A stretch of DNA of 64,000 nucleotides from Isoetes taiwanensis (taxonomy: Eukaryota > Streptophyta > Lycopodiopsida > Isoetales > Isoetaceae). The notes under the pieces were generated by a model that was not told the DNA's origin, did no database searches, and was given only the letters and a program-made list of their open reading frames with translations. The DNA is taken from contig JAJEKV010000045.1 of NCBI GenBank assembly GCA_021234155.1, positions 7,547,105-7,611,104 of the forward strand. Reading direction: 5' to 3'. The stretch's first letter is position 1; every line of letters begins with the position of its first letter. The position numbers were made by a program, and so were the translations under genes. Of this stretch, positions 10,724 to 22,719 are shown piece by piece.

Positions 10724-11520
10724 CTACTGCATGACGGCTAACATTTCATGCGAAACTTCTACCTTTGACACAGGATTGTGCCAACTGTCTTGAGTTAGAC
10801 ATTGGTGGCCGTAGTTGATCATGAACGGCGACATCTGGGATGATTCCTGCTTGGTGCTATTATAAGCGAACTCAACCAAGTGAATATAATCTTCCCACTT
10901 ACTCTGCTTGTTCCAGACATAGTTTCTTAGCATATCTTCCAAGATTCTGTTGGTCCATTCTGTTTGCCCATCCGTCTGAGGATGATAGGCCGTGCTCATG
11001 GACAGCTTCGTCTGGATCGTCGCAAAAAGATCCTGCCAAAAGGCACTCATGAACTTCGGGTCTCTGTCGGAGATGATCTCTCTCGGCATACCATGGAGCC
11101 TGAAGATTTCCTTGGTGAAGAGAGCCGCTGTATCCAAGGCTGTATCAGTGGTCCTGCAAGGCACAATGTGTGCCATCTTCGACAGCTTGTCGACCACAAC
11201 CATCAGGGCATCATTTCCTCTTGCTGTCCTCGGTAGCCCTGTTATGAAGTCCATACTGATGACTTCCCACTTAGCGTTTGGCACCGCCAATGGTTCCAAT
11301 GCTCCTGGAATTCGAAGCTGCTCTGCCTTCATCTGCTGACACAGCTGACACTCTTTGATGTAGCGAGCTATCAGCTTCTTCATCCCTGGCCAATAATAAC
11401 TGCTGCGCACTTTGAAATATGTCTTCATAAATCCTGCGTGGCCAGCTATTGGACTGTTGTGGGTGTCGTGGATGACTCAGGCACACACAACTTATTCTTA
11501 TGGTACAAAAGGTTACCTTC
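10724..11520 (-). pseudogene. chromovirus integrase core
   Basis: The N-terminal zinc-binding module is seen as [14 protein letters not shown] followed by CQLC. It lies in a different frame from the RT, because one base is missing near 11478. The catalytic core has MDFITGLP (first Asp), SDRDPKF (second Asp) and HPQTDGQTEWTNRILED (Glu), the D,D-35-E set of Ty3-type integrases. FAYN follows as usual. The frame ends at TAG 10724, inside what should be the continuing C-terminal domain. The enzyme would insert the cDNA into chromosomal DNA. Confidence 0.95.
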
Positions 11521-13146
11521 CTTCTTAAAATTCTTGAAGGTCTCCCTCTCCTTATCTGTTCTTGCCTCCTTGCACAAGCTCGCCCACACTTCCTTGAAGT
11601 CTGCATCCGTCGGCAGGGTTTCTTCGATCTTCTTTCTGAAGTCGCTGGTGAGCGTCGAGATTGCATTGCAGTGAACTCTTGTTGTCAGAGGATGCCTTGA
11701 AAGCGCATCTGCTACCACATTGAGCTTCCCCAGCTTATAAACTATAACAAAGTCATATTCTTCGAGGAACTCCATCCACCTTTGCTGCCTCAGGTTGAGA
11801 TGTGGTTGCGTGAACACGTATTGGAGGCTCTGATGATCCGTGTCCAACTGGAACTTCCTCCCCAACAGGTAGTGTCTCCAAATTCTTAGTGCTCTGACAA
11901 CTGCAAGCAATTCTTGATCATGAGTCGGGTAGCGCGTTTCGGCATCGTTCATCTTTCGAGAGTCATAAGCCACTACTCGCTCTTCCTGCATCAGCACTGC
12001 ACCTGTGGCAATCTTATTTGCATCTGTCGCCACAAGTTTGTCCTTCTCTAGGTCTGGCAGGGTCAGGACGGGGGCGGCTGTCAAAGCTTCCTTCAACATC
12101 TCGAATCCTGCTTGGGATTTCTTCTGCCAGTGATCTGCCCAATTCTTTACTTTTTCTGCCCTCGTCAAATCTGTTAGCGGGGCTGCTATCTTTGCAAAGT
12201 TCTTCATGAACTTCCTGTAGTACCCTGCTAGGCCAAGAAAGCTTCTGATCTCATGGATGTTCTTCGGCTCCGGCCACTGTATGACTGCTTCAATCTTGGC
12301 AGGATCCGTCGAAATCCCCTCCGATGAGATCATATGACCCAGGTATTCCACCCTCTCCATTGCGAAGTGGCACTTCGACAACTTGGCATATAACTGGTGC
12401 CTCCTTAGCTTCTCGAACACTTTCCTTAGGTGTTGTACGTGTTCTTCCAGGGATCTGCTATACACCAGAATATCATCAAAGAATACTATCACAAAAGTAT
12501 CCAAAAACTCCCTGAAGATGTCGTTCGTAAGCCTCATGAACGTTGTTGGGGCGTTTGACAAACCAAATGGCATTACGATGAACTCGTAATGCCCATACCT
12601 GGTCCTAAATGTTGTTTTGTGGACGTCTTCTTCCTTAATCCTGATCTGATGGTACCCCGACCTCAGGTCTATCTTGGAGAAAACATTCGCCTTTTGGAGC
12701 TGATCCATCAAGTCGTCTGATCTGGGGAGTGCATACTTATTCTTGATGGTGTGCTTGTTCAACTGCCTGTAATCTATGCACATCCTCAAGCTGCCATCCT
12801 TTTTCTTCACAAAAAGGATGGGTCCAAATGGTGAGACACTAGGTCTAATGAACCCTAGGTCAAGCAACTCTTGCAATTGCTTCTTCAACTCGGTCAGTTC
12901 TTGTGTCGTCATCCTGTGCGAGGGCTTGCTCGTCGGCTTCGTGCCTGGTTCGAGTGCTATCTCACACTCGACTCTCCTATAAGGAGGAATCTGCTTGATC
13001 TCGTCTGGGAAAAGATCATGGAACTCTTTTACCAACTTAGCTATTTGCTTTGGTAATTTGCTGAGCACCTTATCTTCCTTGCTTTCTTCTGACTCTCTTT
13101 GATCTGAAGCTTGAAGATATATGCCACCTGCTCGCTCTTTATGCAC
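11446..13146 (-). pseudogene. chromovirus reverse transcriptase and RNase H
   Basis: A 566-codon frame. RT motifs run in the expected order: [61 protein letters not shown], the catalytic [12 protein letters not shown], and YLGHMIS. The catalytic box is FFDD instead of the commoner YLDD/YVDD, with both aspartates kept. RNase H follows with [13 protein letters not shown] and TDHQSL, covering the D, E and D positions. The linker [23 protein letters not shown] is also typical. The frame is displaced from the protease upstream and the integrase downstream. The domain itself is uninterrupted, so this block has decayed least. Confidence 0.96.
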
Positions 13147-13628
13147 TTGAGCAGCCGCTTACTAGACATACACTGCATGATGGGAACAACTTCCTTACCT
13201 GTAATTTCTATGATTTTGCCATTGAGCGCCGTGAAGGTCACCTTCTGCTTCCCACAATCAATGATGGCTCCTGCTGGTCCAAGATACTCCATTCCTATTA
13301 TCAAATCATATTTGCCGATGTTCATCACTTCTGCCCCCATTTGGATGTTGATTCCCGGCAAATCAATGTCGAAGTTTATCCTCTTGCCTGCCGTGTGTCT
13401 CACTGCCCCACTTGCTAACACCACGGATCTCGGCTTTGACTTCAATGGCTTGAGCTTCAACATCTCAACCATTCTTGAAGACGCAAAGTTGTGGGTGCTC
13501 CCCGTATCTATCAGGACTATGAAAGATTTGGCCTTGGCCTTCCCTACTGTGGACATTACCTGATACTGATTTTCTGCTTGGTCTGAATCTATGGCAGCAA
13601 ATATGTGACGTGGCCTGGCTTGAAGCAC
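13041..13628 (-). pseudogene. chromovirus aspartic protease
   Basis: A retropepsin-like domain with the catalytic IVLIDTGSTHNF motif at about residues 36-47, the downstream ILE/GMEYL flap-region counterpart (YDLIIGMEYLGPAGAIIDC) and a C-terminal part reading [16 protein letters not shown]. The same C-terminal region recurs in the fragment at 32.3 kb. It processes the Gag-Pol polyprotein in living elements. It is out of frame with gag before it and RT after it. Programmed frameshifting is unlikely here, because the breaks occur mid-domain. Confidence 0.93.
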
Positions 13629-14596
13629 CTGAAGCCGAGCTGTTTCTCAATGCACTCCTGCCTCTTCTCCTTAGGCATTGCTTGTAAAAAGGATCGCACC
13701 GCTTTCGAATAGTTTGACCCTTCTTGCTTATCTTTGAAGGATACATGTTTCTTCTTCTGCTGCTTTCCATGACTGCTACTGTATGGAGCTTTTGCTGGTC
13801 CTGGACTAGCTGTTCTAGGGCTATAACTTCCTGCTGCTTTGCCCTTATCCTGATAGTACTGCTGTTTCTGCCCGTTGTTCTGAGGGCCGGATCCTTGCAG
13901 GCTGACGGCCTTCGACTCAGCTTCTGCTACTGTTCGGGGATTAATTGCTCTTACCAGCTTCCTTATTTCTTTGTTCAATCCTTCTATGTATCCTTCCACT
14001 GCGTGGCGTTCACTCAGCTTTGGCACATAAAGCCTGAGTCTCATGAACTCCTCCGTGTATTTTTGCACTGACTTGTTGCCTTGCTGTAGTTGATGGAATT
14101 GCTGCATCATTTGGCATTTGTGCTCCCTGGGCACATAGTGGCGCTTGAATGCCTTTGAGAATTTCCGAAACCTGCAGCTGTCTCAGCTCAGTCCATGTGC
14201 TTTGGCGTATCCCTTCCACCAAATGCGAGCCGCGCCCTTGAGGTTGGCTGTTGCCACCCTGCCTTTGTCTTTGTCCTTCATTCCGTATGCATTGCCATAT
14301 TCTCTCATCTCGTCTAGCCAAGCCTCTGCCTCCATGCCTGACCGATTGTCCCTTGAGAACTGTTCAAGCTTCCTTGCCTTCCATACGTTACTCAGCGCCG
14401 AATCTACTTTCTTCTGGTAGTCTAAGGTCTTTCTGTCCTTGGGTCTGCCATCCCTACGGTCCTGCACCTGTTCCACCTCTTCCTCGAAATCAGAGTCTGA
14501 ATTCGAGCTTGTATCGGAGGATTCCGTGCTAGGGGACCTCCTTCTCTTGCTCTTCTTCTTATCCTTTCTCGCCTTTTGAGGTGGTGCTTGCGGCAA
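13589..14596 (-). pseudogene. chromovirus gag
   Basis: The N-terminus is Lys/Arg and Ser/Asp/Glu rich (KKSKRRRSPSTESSDTSSNS then EEEVEQ). The retrotransposon gag core follows: AEAWLDEMREY, ATANLKGAARIWWKGYA, FSKAFKRHYVPREHK, QQFHQLQQGNKSVQKYTEEF. A single TGA at 14183-14185, in the same frame, splits the core; a Trp TGG mutated to TGA is the simplest explanation. The C-terminal zinc knuckle is damaged: QLGFRCFKPGH has lost the first Cys of the CX2CX4H pattern. The start at 14596 is the first Met ahead of the basic tract. The protein would package the element RNA in virus-like particles. Confidence 0.93.
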
Positions 14597-14600
14597 CTGG

Positions 14601-16590
14601 ACGTTGTCATCTGGGTCAACTCCTATTTGTGCTGCAAAAAAGGCCTTTATTTCTGAAGGTCCGATCTCATCTGCGACATCTCCTCTTCGGGAGTCATGGG
14701 ACTGAATTCTTCGTATAGGTTCCTTGCTGGGTGCTGTCTGGCCGGAGTCTGTTCATCTCTACGAACTTGCCGCTCTTGCTCAGCTGTTCCTGGACCTATA
14801 GCTGCATATACAAGTAGATCATAGCCTTACGGTTAGCTTTATTTGTTTTACATTATGTGTGTTTGGTGATATAGTTGTGGAAGCAAAATACATCAACAAC
14901 ACATTTAAAATGCAAAACAAAGTGTATTTATGTATATAATAGCTTAATTACAATGCTTCGGGGATCAAGAGTCTACTATTCTTGGAATCGCCGGAAGGAT
15001 GGGTTATCCTGAAGAAACTTCTTAACTTGGGCCGTTCCTACCGAGCATCCCAAGTTTCTGAGGATGTTCGTTGGTGTCCCGCCCTGCAAGGCTGTCACCA
15101 AGTCTTCTACTCTGCGGTCGGAAGTGTAGGCCGCGGTCACTGCTAATCTTCCTTGTCGTCGGTAGGGTACGGCGAAGTCGAAGATATCAAGTGCCATCGT
15201 TCTCTTGACTAGGATGACATGGTCAACTGTTGGGATCAGTCAAGCATGCCTACCAAAGCCTGAGAGCGCGATGAGCATGAACACTCCTTCTTCGCCCCTT
15301 CACAAGGCCCCCAAAATTGAATTAGTATGATTTGTTTCTAATGGTTTCTTAATATAAACCAATTCTTAAAATCAATATCGATTTGTGGGCCAAAAAGTTT
15401 ACAAACCATATCTAATTATATAACATAGTTTATCAATGCACTTTCGTAATATGACAAACAAATGTTGTTCCGAAACGCGGTACCGAAATATGATAATTGT
15501 AGCTGATTTTTATGACAACTTAAATACATGATGAGTACTACTACTTAATTTATCAAGTTTATCATAATGGGGTTTATTGACATTGTAACTTTGCATGCGT
15601 AATTACTAATTAGTATGATATTTTATGATTAATTTGTATGATATTTTATGATGATTAATCGTCATTGTAACGTAAATGCAGTCATTATGATATTTTATAT
15701 AATGATTAATCATCAATAAAACTATGCTTCGTTTTACACTAATATTGTTTTTTCCATGATGCCAAAGAATGTGAAAAACTAGCGCATTTGTCTTCACGAT
15801 ATCAATACAATGTGATTTTAATATTGTTGATATTTAGTAGTGCTTCATGTGTCAAGTTTGGTGATACTATGAGACCACAGTAGCAATGGTTCATGGTAGC
15901 AATGAGCTTTATAATATGTTGATTGGTTCAAAGATGATGGTTTTGAGTGCTGCTGCAATAAATAAAATAAAGGATGCATTTATTCATTTAACAAAATAGA
16001 CATTTTATCACCTTTAGATCATAGAGGCCCATCATATCAAAGAGAACGAACATGGATTTGATTGATGTTTGTAAGCAGAGAATAGATCATTTACATCATT
16101 TTATCCATACAATAGACGATGCAGATCTTATCAGTTTAATAAACATAGAGGCCTTGACATCCAAAATAAAGCCAGGTTTATCTCTCAGAAGCGTACAAGC
16201 AGCACTTCACTTGGAGCACCATGTTTCAGGTGTACCTGGCATTGTAACAAGTGATAGAAGTAGGAAAAGTATCAACTGCAGAAAACCATCAAGAATGCAA
16301 CCTTACATCCAACAAATTGGCGCAACAACCTGTCAGTTAAGAGTTACCTTGCTGCCTAAGATAAAACAAATCTTGTTGATGGCACCACATTTATCGATTC
16401 GAACATTATAGAAAAACTGAGACCTGCTAGTTGTTGACGCAAGAGCATATCAAAGCATCATACAATATGGTATTATAGTGCTACAGAACGAAGATCATAG
16501 CTGTCTGCAATAATGTCAATACTTACTTCCATTTTGTTAGTCACAATATCATCAAATGCAATCAAATAAAGGACAGTGGCGTTAATCTAT
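14601..16590. other. flank of the chromovirus, no gene confirmed
   Basis: 14.6-15.3 kb may be the retrotransposon leader, with an open minus frame at 14976-15197 (LVTALQGGTPTNILRNLG), but no LTR end, primer-binding site or satellite is recognised. 15.3-16.59 kb is AT-rich with no convincing coding content. Confidence 0.4.
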
Positions 16591-16597
16591 CTGCTAC

Positions 16598-17175
16598 CCC
16601 AGCATTACTAAAAGGCTCATGGAATAGCTGGAATAAAACCACATTGGATTTAAGAATAGATTTACCAGAATATGGCCATCGGTTTCTACTTCTACTGCCG
16701 TCTGCATACAAAACCCTGTTCTGCAACTATATATTCAATTGCTTTACTGACCTTTGCTCACTGCTGCTGAACCTCTAGCTGGATCCAGATGTAGACAAAA
16801 TGGCACTGTTCTGGATCACACAAGAGCAGTGCAAAATGCAAATCGAACACCAAGTTGACTATAACCTGAGATAACGCTGCTGGCAAATCCGGACTCCATA
16901 CTGCACTCCAAATCCGATACAAGTACCTCAATCAGCCAATGCCATATCCATCTTTGTCTGATGCAAGATCCTCACTCAGCCACTGCCAAATCCGGACTTC
17001 AAATCTGGTACAGAGTCTTCGGCCATTATAGCATGAAAAAATCCAATCGATTTATCAGTTTGCTTCTGTATCTGAGTCCGCTTACAAGAAGCAGAAACCC
17101 TAAAATATTTTTACACTTCCCAGCATTACTAAGAGGCTCATAGAATAGCTGGAATAAAACCACAATGGATTAAGA
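16598..17175. repeat. pair of ~60-bp direct repeats
   Basis: The block CCAGCATTACTAAAAGGCTCATGGAATAGCTGGAATAAAACCAC at about 16600 recurs with few changes at about 17119, about 520 bp apart. Between them, CCGGACT...CAAATC..ATACAAGT and GCCA.TGCCA segments also recur. It may be the two ends of a small decayed element. No coding capacity is seen. Confidence 0.6.
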
Positions 17176-19389
17176 TAACCTAGACAAAGATATGAAATTT
17201 AGCACAGCGAACCTACAAAAAGCTATCAAACACAAATTAAACTGCTCCTATCATCTACAATAATTCCATTTATGTTTTCCCATAAACATCTTCATTGAAA
17301 AATTCAAGCAACAGACCCAGAACGTGCCCACCTGTTAGCCACCAAAATGGACTATACACGGTTAGCAAGCTCAGACGTTTATGACAAATCGGCTTCAACT
17401 GGTTGTGGTCTGCTCCTCGTTTGGTTTGTTCTGCACCCAACTCCTTACTTCTATGGCCAGCCTTCAGCTTCAAATTCGCCCCAATACAGACAACACGATC
17501 CAAATATAGCTTTGATGGCCTACAGATCACAAAGATATAAAAAATTCTATGGATACCCAAGAATGAAATCGGCATACCTGACTAGTTTCGAAAATCGCCG
17601 CGGATCAGAGAAGCAGGAGAAGGAATGCCGTTGAAGAAATCTTAGGGTTCCATCTTAGGGTTTTGAGTGGCCCAAAGCTTAAAAAAATAGAAAGAAAACC
17701 CATGCGACAAATTGACACCAAGGAAAATTAAGAGAAAATAACAAGGTGCTGCGCACGGAGGGTTGCCCTCTGTGACCCGAGAGTGAAATGGCTTAAATCA
17801 CACTTTAAAGTCATGTTTTCGAGCATATACTGATATATACTTGGAATATGCCACAAACCCACATGGATGAGGGTTTTCCCCCTTAGGGGCAACCCAAAAA
17901 ACTGGACTCAAACATATCAGTGGAATGCTATTTCCATGCCCAATTCATCATTCATAAGGCAAGGCATTCAAATACGCTAATAACTCACAAATTGAATCTT
18001 GCAAATAGGAAAAAGAAACACAATCCATTGATTCCATTCAAACTTTGAACATATCGAAAGACGAGAAGCAAGAATGATGATTTCGTTGATCTTTTAGTTT
18101 TCTTTATCGGGGCTCAACACATGCACGCACTGTAGCCCGGTTCTCCAAGATTGAAGGAATTCGAATTTCTATTGCTATTTTTGTTTTCTAAATTTAAAAT
18201 TGCCTCCAAGATTTCCAACCACCTTTATTGATTTTAGTACTAAATTGGGGGACAAAAGAGACATCGAAAATGAGACACCCAAGTGTGCAGACATTTGTTT
18301 GGTTCTAAAACTACAAGGTTGAATCCATTATTAATGTCCGACATTTTATGGTAGAGTATCTCTCAATTTTGAATGGCCTAGAATGGCCTAGAAGGCGATC
18401 TTGAATATGTGGGATTTGAACCCACATTATGCCCAAAATCTAAGCATACCAAAGTGTAATTATAATGGCTAAGAGATAAACATGAAGCAACCACCATCCA
18501 TGAGTATTCATGTTGATAATGAATATATTACATCCAAGAGGCCCTTACAATCTATGTACTCTAATTATTAGCTAGATAACTTTATTTATACTTACTCCAT
18601 ATATCATAACCATCATAACTGTATTTAAAGACACCGATTTAAATAAAGTGTTTAAAATAATCCCAGCTATGTAAAACTGCCTTCTTAATGAATGACCCAT
18701 AATCATTTTCTTTATGTGGTTGTTTAGAACTTGGTGATATCAAACATATGGCAAAGAAATCGTAATCACGTTGTTTGCCTAGGAGTAACAATTTACTTCT
18801 TATATTCTATGATATAACAATAACCTTAGCTACAAGGCTTTTCTAAAATACTACAAACCACAAATCACAAATCACAAATCACAAATGCTTGCTACCTTCA
18901 GGGGATTTATTTATTTTGAATCACAAATGCTTGCTACCTTCAGGGGATTTATTTTGCATTTTAACACATCGACCTCTTCCCTAGGGGCAACCCAAAAACA
19001 AAGGCATGGCATAGGATCTTGGCGCCGCTTCAGTGCATGCGGGCCAAACCAACCGGAGTGCTGCCCTTTGGCTTTTTTTCTTTTTTTCCCCAAATATCTA
19101 GGATGAAAATGTTATGAACATTTATTTTTCCTTGCCACGACCCAGACAATGAAATAAGCCAGCCCCTCACTTCCTCGCGCATAGGAGGTCCTTCCTCTCC
19201 TTTAACTCTTCTTTGTCTCCTGAATAGATTGCTACCAAGTGATGGTGCTATGGAGGATATGGCCTTCTGTGCATGACTGAAATTTCATGTGAAAAGAATC
19301 CCATTTATGAGGTGAGGGAAAGATGTCAAAATAACAATATTAGTAATAATAGCTATTAATATTAAAAAGAAAGAAAACAATTAAGGGCG
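17176..19389. other. intergenic, AT-rich, no gene seen
   Basis: Contains only the hairpin module at 17823-17900, a partial copy at 18978, and a short AATCACAAATGCTTGCTACCTTCAGG duplication at 18880-18950. Open frames look accidental. Confidence 0.5.
17823..17900. repeat. hairpin modules A+B
   Basis: CATATACTGATATATACTTGGAATATG (weak palindrome A) is followed by CCACAAACCCACATGGATGAG and palindrome B, GGGTTTTCCCCCTTAGGGGCAACCC, then AAAAA. It has the same order and spacing as the copy at 30828-30915. A further partial copy (CCCTAGGGGCAACCCAAAAA) lies at 18978-18998. Confidence 0.8.
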
Positions 19390-20465
19390 ATCGGGGCCAA
19401 GACTATACAAATCATATGGCACAGTTCGCCTGTGTTGTCTCTCAATTTCCATGTACCCACATCCTTGCTTGCCACCGGTGGTGCAGATAACGACATCGAG
19501 GCAGGACTTCTTTCATCCTTGCGGTAAAAGTTAGTGTCTAGTTATTAACTGGGAAAGGCTGGATTTTATTTTGCATTTTGAAGCAAGAAAAGTAGTGGAA
19601 ATGCTAGAGAATCCTAATCATGTTTTGATGATTTTATGCAAATGTAGTCGTCCGATGCTCAGTATTGCATATTTGTTCTAACATTAGACTGTAGTTTTGC
19701 AGTTATGGTCACTGTCACAAGAAGACCCAAGGGTGTTTTCCGAAGCCAATCTTTCTTATCATAGTGCAGCAGTCAACATTGTGAGGTTTTCTCCATCAGG
19801 TATACACCCATATGAGTTTGGGTATAAGTTGTGCCTGCGCTAATACGCTTTTTCTGTCAGGGCGAGAACTTGCTTCTGGAGCAGATGGTAAGAACTGAGT
19901 AATGCCTTACATAAGTCCATTTTTTATGGTATTAGGATGAAGGTTTTCTTATCGCTACTCGCCATAAAACAGGAGGTGAGCTGCTTTTATGGAGGCCTAT
20001 CCAAAGTAATGACAACACTTCATTATGGAAGGTTATTAAGACACTGCGGTGAGCTCCAACAACCATACAAAGATCCTACTGGCCAATATTTGGCATCTAT
20101 AAGCTGTGACCTGCGGCATATATTCATGTAAATCTGCATCAAGCAAAAGCAAAGGTCAAGAAAAAAAAACATTCACATGCCAACATATTCTTGTGAAAAC
20201 TGAGGCTGGAGCACTGGATACAACTGAAAAGTTAATTGACGATGGCTCCATGACAAAGGTTTATATTTAATAGATAGTTAGGTCTCATTTAAGTTAAAAC
20301 AATTTTATGCGCGTTTGCTTCTTTTTCCCTTATTCTACGACATGTTAACTGTTATGTTATGAATTGTAGGCCGCTCCTCTGAAATATCACTTGTTTCATG
20401 ATGAAAACATGCCATCCTTCTTCCGTCGGCTAGCATGGTCTCCTGATGGTTCCTGATGGTCTAAA
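19390..20465 (+). pseudogene. FAS2: CAF-1 p60 subunit (FAS2-like WD40 protein), truncated
   Basis: FAS2 is the WD40 p60 subunit of chromatin assembly factor 1, which deposits H3-H4 at replication forks. An N-terminal piece near 19401-19500 reads PVLSLNFHVP and LLATGGADNDIE. Exon 19703-19799 reads YHSAAVNIVRFSPSG. It joins exon 19861-19887 (RELASGADG) and exon 19973-20258 (GELLLWRPIQ, SLWKVIKTLR, DPTGQYLASISCD, VNLHQAKAKVKKKHSH, KTEAGALDTTEKLIDDGSM). The last exon, 20370-20460, reads PLKYHLFHDENMPSFFRRLAWSPDGS. Splice sites are GT/AG. A deletion fuses KTLR to DPTGQYL, removing at least one WD repeat. Frameshifts follow, and the C-terminal repeats are absent. Introns are retained, so this is a truncated segmental copy and not a retrocopy. 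Confidence 0.85.
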
Positions 20466-21500
20466 TACATACATTTAATCTGCCCGCCACTATGTCACTG
20501 CACTGTCAATTATGACAACCATAAGCATTCCTTCCACCATGAAACAATGCCTGAAATGTAAAATCTTCAGCATTAAAATGTAGCTTATAGCATTTGGAAT
20601 ATTGCTCTGTAGATAACCTTCTTTGTACGTGAATATTATATCTGAGGCCAAAACTAATAACATACACAAATGCAGCCTTCTATAAGCAATCATGCAGAAT
20701 CACAATGTTTTCCTTTGATTTTATGATCTAAAATTTTAATGATTTTGACAAAACATATATCATTGTCTAAGCTTAGAGAGTATAAGAAGACCTCATTGTG
20801 CGGACACTGTAAAAAAATAAAAATTCACGTATCATCAAAGAGAAAAGGCAAAGCACTCACCGATCCAAAATGAAGATTTCCTGCAGCTATAATTCCATTA
20901 TTTCTTCTTCGCCACAATGACGACTTTTATAAAGCCTACACTGTACTATGTCTCTTATTGCTTGATAGAACCAATTCTTCAGAAACTATCACGAATTGGA
21001 ATAGCAACTTCTGTATCAGACTGAACTATACGATTTCAAACCTTTTGATGAAACGACCTCCATTAAAAACTCCACAAACAAACTAATGAGCAACCAAAAT
21101 GCAAAATATTTAGCTGTTGCCTGCAAACAAAATAAGCTGTCTGAAATTTTTGACATGGAGCAGAAAACATGGGAACAAAAATCACAAGGCTTTATGTGCA
21201 CATATTCACTTGGTTTGCTGACCTCAAATATTCATGCTTGTAGATCAATAGAACTTCTTTGTAAACTGTAAATCGAATAGTAAACCAAAAGGGCTACTTA
21301 TCACTGTTTCTAAATCCGCGCTTAATAAGGGCCAGAATGATCAAATTCATTTATTTGCTTGCGGCATGCTTCCTAAATTGATTTTTGACTGGAGTTTTCA
21401 AGTGGCCGTAGCCTTCTATTTGTGCTTTTATGCCCAAGCCGGAAATTGAGGCCAATACCTGGTTTCTAAGCGCCATAGCCGAATCCAAAAGAGAATTCCA
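20466..21500. other. no gene seen
   Basis: AT-rich flank of the FAS2 remnant. No further WD40 exons could be traced, and no other domain is visible. Confidence 0.5.
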
Positions 21501-21505
21501 AGAAA

Positions 21506-21890
21506 CTAGATCTCGCTCCGGCATTCCTGGAACAGCTCAATCACATTATGGAGCTGATCTGATTGGGCGTAAGCAACAATTGCAGCATTCCTTGAAACAA
21601 TATCTTTCAATGGCGTTTTCTGAAACAAGTTAATTGCATCCTGTAGGCGTCCATGCTGAATATACACATTAACCATAATATTCCATGAAAAAACATTACG
21701 ACAATCCATGCTTTCAAAAATCTCCTTTGCATCCTCCAAAGCTCCACATTTTCCATACATTTGAATTAGAACGTCTGCCACATATCCATCTATTTGATGG
21801 CCATTTTCAGTGATGAGATGGTCAATGCGCTTACCTTCAGTCAGATCTACAATAAGGATGCAATGAATGGGACATCTAGAGGACCTTGTT
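21506..21890 (-). pseudogene. PPR-protein fragment
   Basis: Minus-strand sequence with pentatricopeptide-repeat character: VDLTEGKRIDHLITENG, YVADVLIQMYGKCGALEDAKEIF, NVFSWNIMVNVYIQHGRLQDAINLF, IVSRNAAIVAYAQ. The motifs match the PLS-type repeats of plant organelle RNA-editing and processing factors, about three repeats in all. No start codon, targeting peptide or E/DYW domain is present. The upstream part (toward 21890) is out of frame. The LINE poly(A) tail lies only about 20 bases upstream of the readable part, so insertion may have separated the fragment from its 5' portion. Confidence 0.75.
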
Positions 21891-21907
21891 CCCCTGCTTC
21901 CATGTCC

Positions 21908-21938
<31 letters not shown>

Positions 21939-22719
21939 GAAGGTAAGAGTTGGTTTTATCATTAATTATGAAATCTCAGAGTACATAGCAAAATATGCTT
22001 TCAGAAGAAGCATATCAAAATATAGTGAAGTGTAGCAGATGATAATAGAATGTAAACAGAGCGCAAAATGAAGTCTTCAGATTTAGGAGGAAGAACGATC
22101 AGGAACCTCCCTTGGTAGAATGAAATAGCAGTAGGTAAACAGCAGAACACAATTCCGGAGCAGAACCGATTCCATCGAACAAAACCTGCCAAAATCCACC
22201 AAAAGAGTAAACCAGAACTAAATAAAATAAAAGCCGGTATATGCTTCTTGTCTTAAAGGACAAATGGACAGGGATTTCAGCAGTGGTCTGAGAAGTAGGA
22301 ATTGAAATAGGCATTGAAGGAATCTGTGGAGCCAAAGAGATATTGGGCAAGGGGCCAATTATTATGATAGCAGAGTCGAAACATATCTTTATCCACCAGA
22401 AGAAGTAACAGTGACCCATATAGATCTGCCATTAATTTGTGACTATAGTACCATGTTCTATATCTTGAGAGCCGACGTCGCGGAAAATTCGGTTATTTGG
22501 TTTGTGAATTTCCACAGTAAATGGAGCTGGATGACCTCCCTGCAAAATATACTTGCCCACATATCTTCACTCTCCTTGGTATAACTCATACGTCCTCTTT
22601 TCATCAAGAATGACTCCATAGAAGTGGCAATGTCATTTTTCATGACTTGATCCCGAGATGTCCGAATGAAGGGAGAGCTGCTGGTATCAAACTTGTTGTT
22701 TCCTTCTCCCCGTAAGAAA
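21939..22719 (-). other. LINE 3' untranslated region
   Basis: Follows the last recognisable ORF2 coding and leads into the poly(A) tail. Its end reads ATTAATGATAAAACCAACTC before the tail. Minus frames at 22458-22769 and 22099-22419 show no domain and are probably UTR. Confidence 0.65.

Larger units (their letters stand above)
7776..14600 (-). mobile_element. Ty3/gypsy chromovirus, 5' LTR not found
   Basis: A minus-strand LTR retrotransposon with the domain order gag, aspartic protease, RT, RNase H, integrase, GPF module, chromodomain, then polypurine tract and 3' LTR. Integrase downstream of RT places it in Ty3/gypsy (Metaviridae), and the C-terminal chromodomain makes it a chromovirus. It is inactive: in-frame stops interrupt gag (14183), the integrase C-terminus (10724) and the GPF linker. 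Frameshifts separate gag/protease, protease/RT, RT/integrase and the integrase tail. No second LTR or tRNA primer-binding site was found between 14.6 and 17 kb, so the 5' end is probably lost. The 3' LTR abuts the 19-bp satellite, implying insertion at or in the array. Confidence 0.93.

Noticed and set aside
14600-15400. 5' LTR or primer-binding site of the chromovirus
   Set aside because: No second TGTGACGT...ACGTCACA pair and no tRNA-complementary site could be found.
16052-16411. Plus-strand 119-codon frame
   Set aside because: No domain, no neighbouring exons, and composition like surrounding AT-rich DNA; not enough to call a gene.
18395-18440. tRNA gene on the minus strand (TGTGGGTTCAAATCCCACA arm)
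   Set aside because: The T-arm/B-box is good, but no matching acceptor stem, D-arm or anticodon arm can be formed at the right distance.
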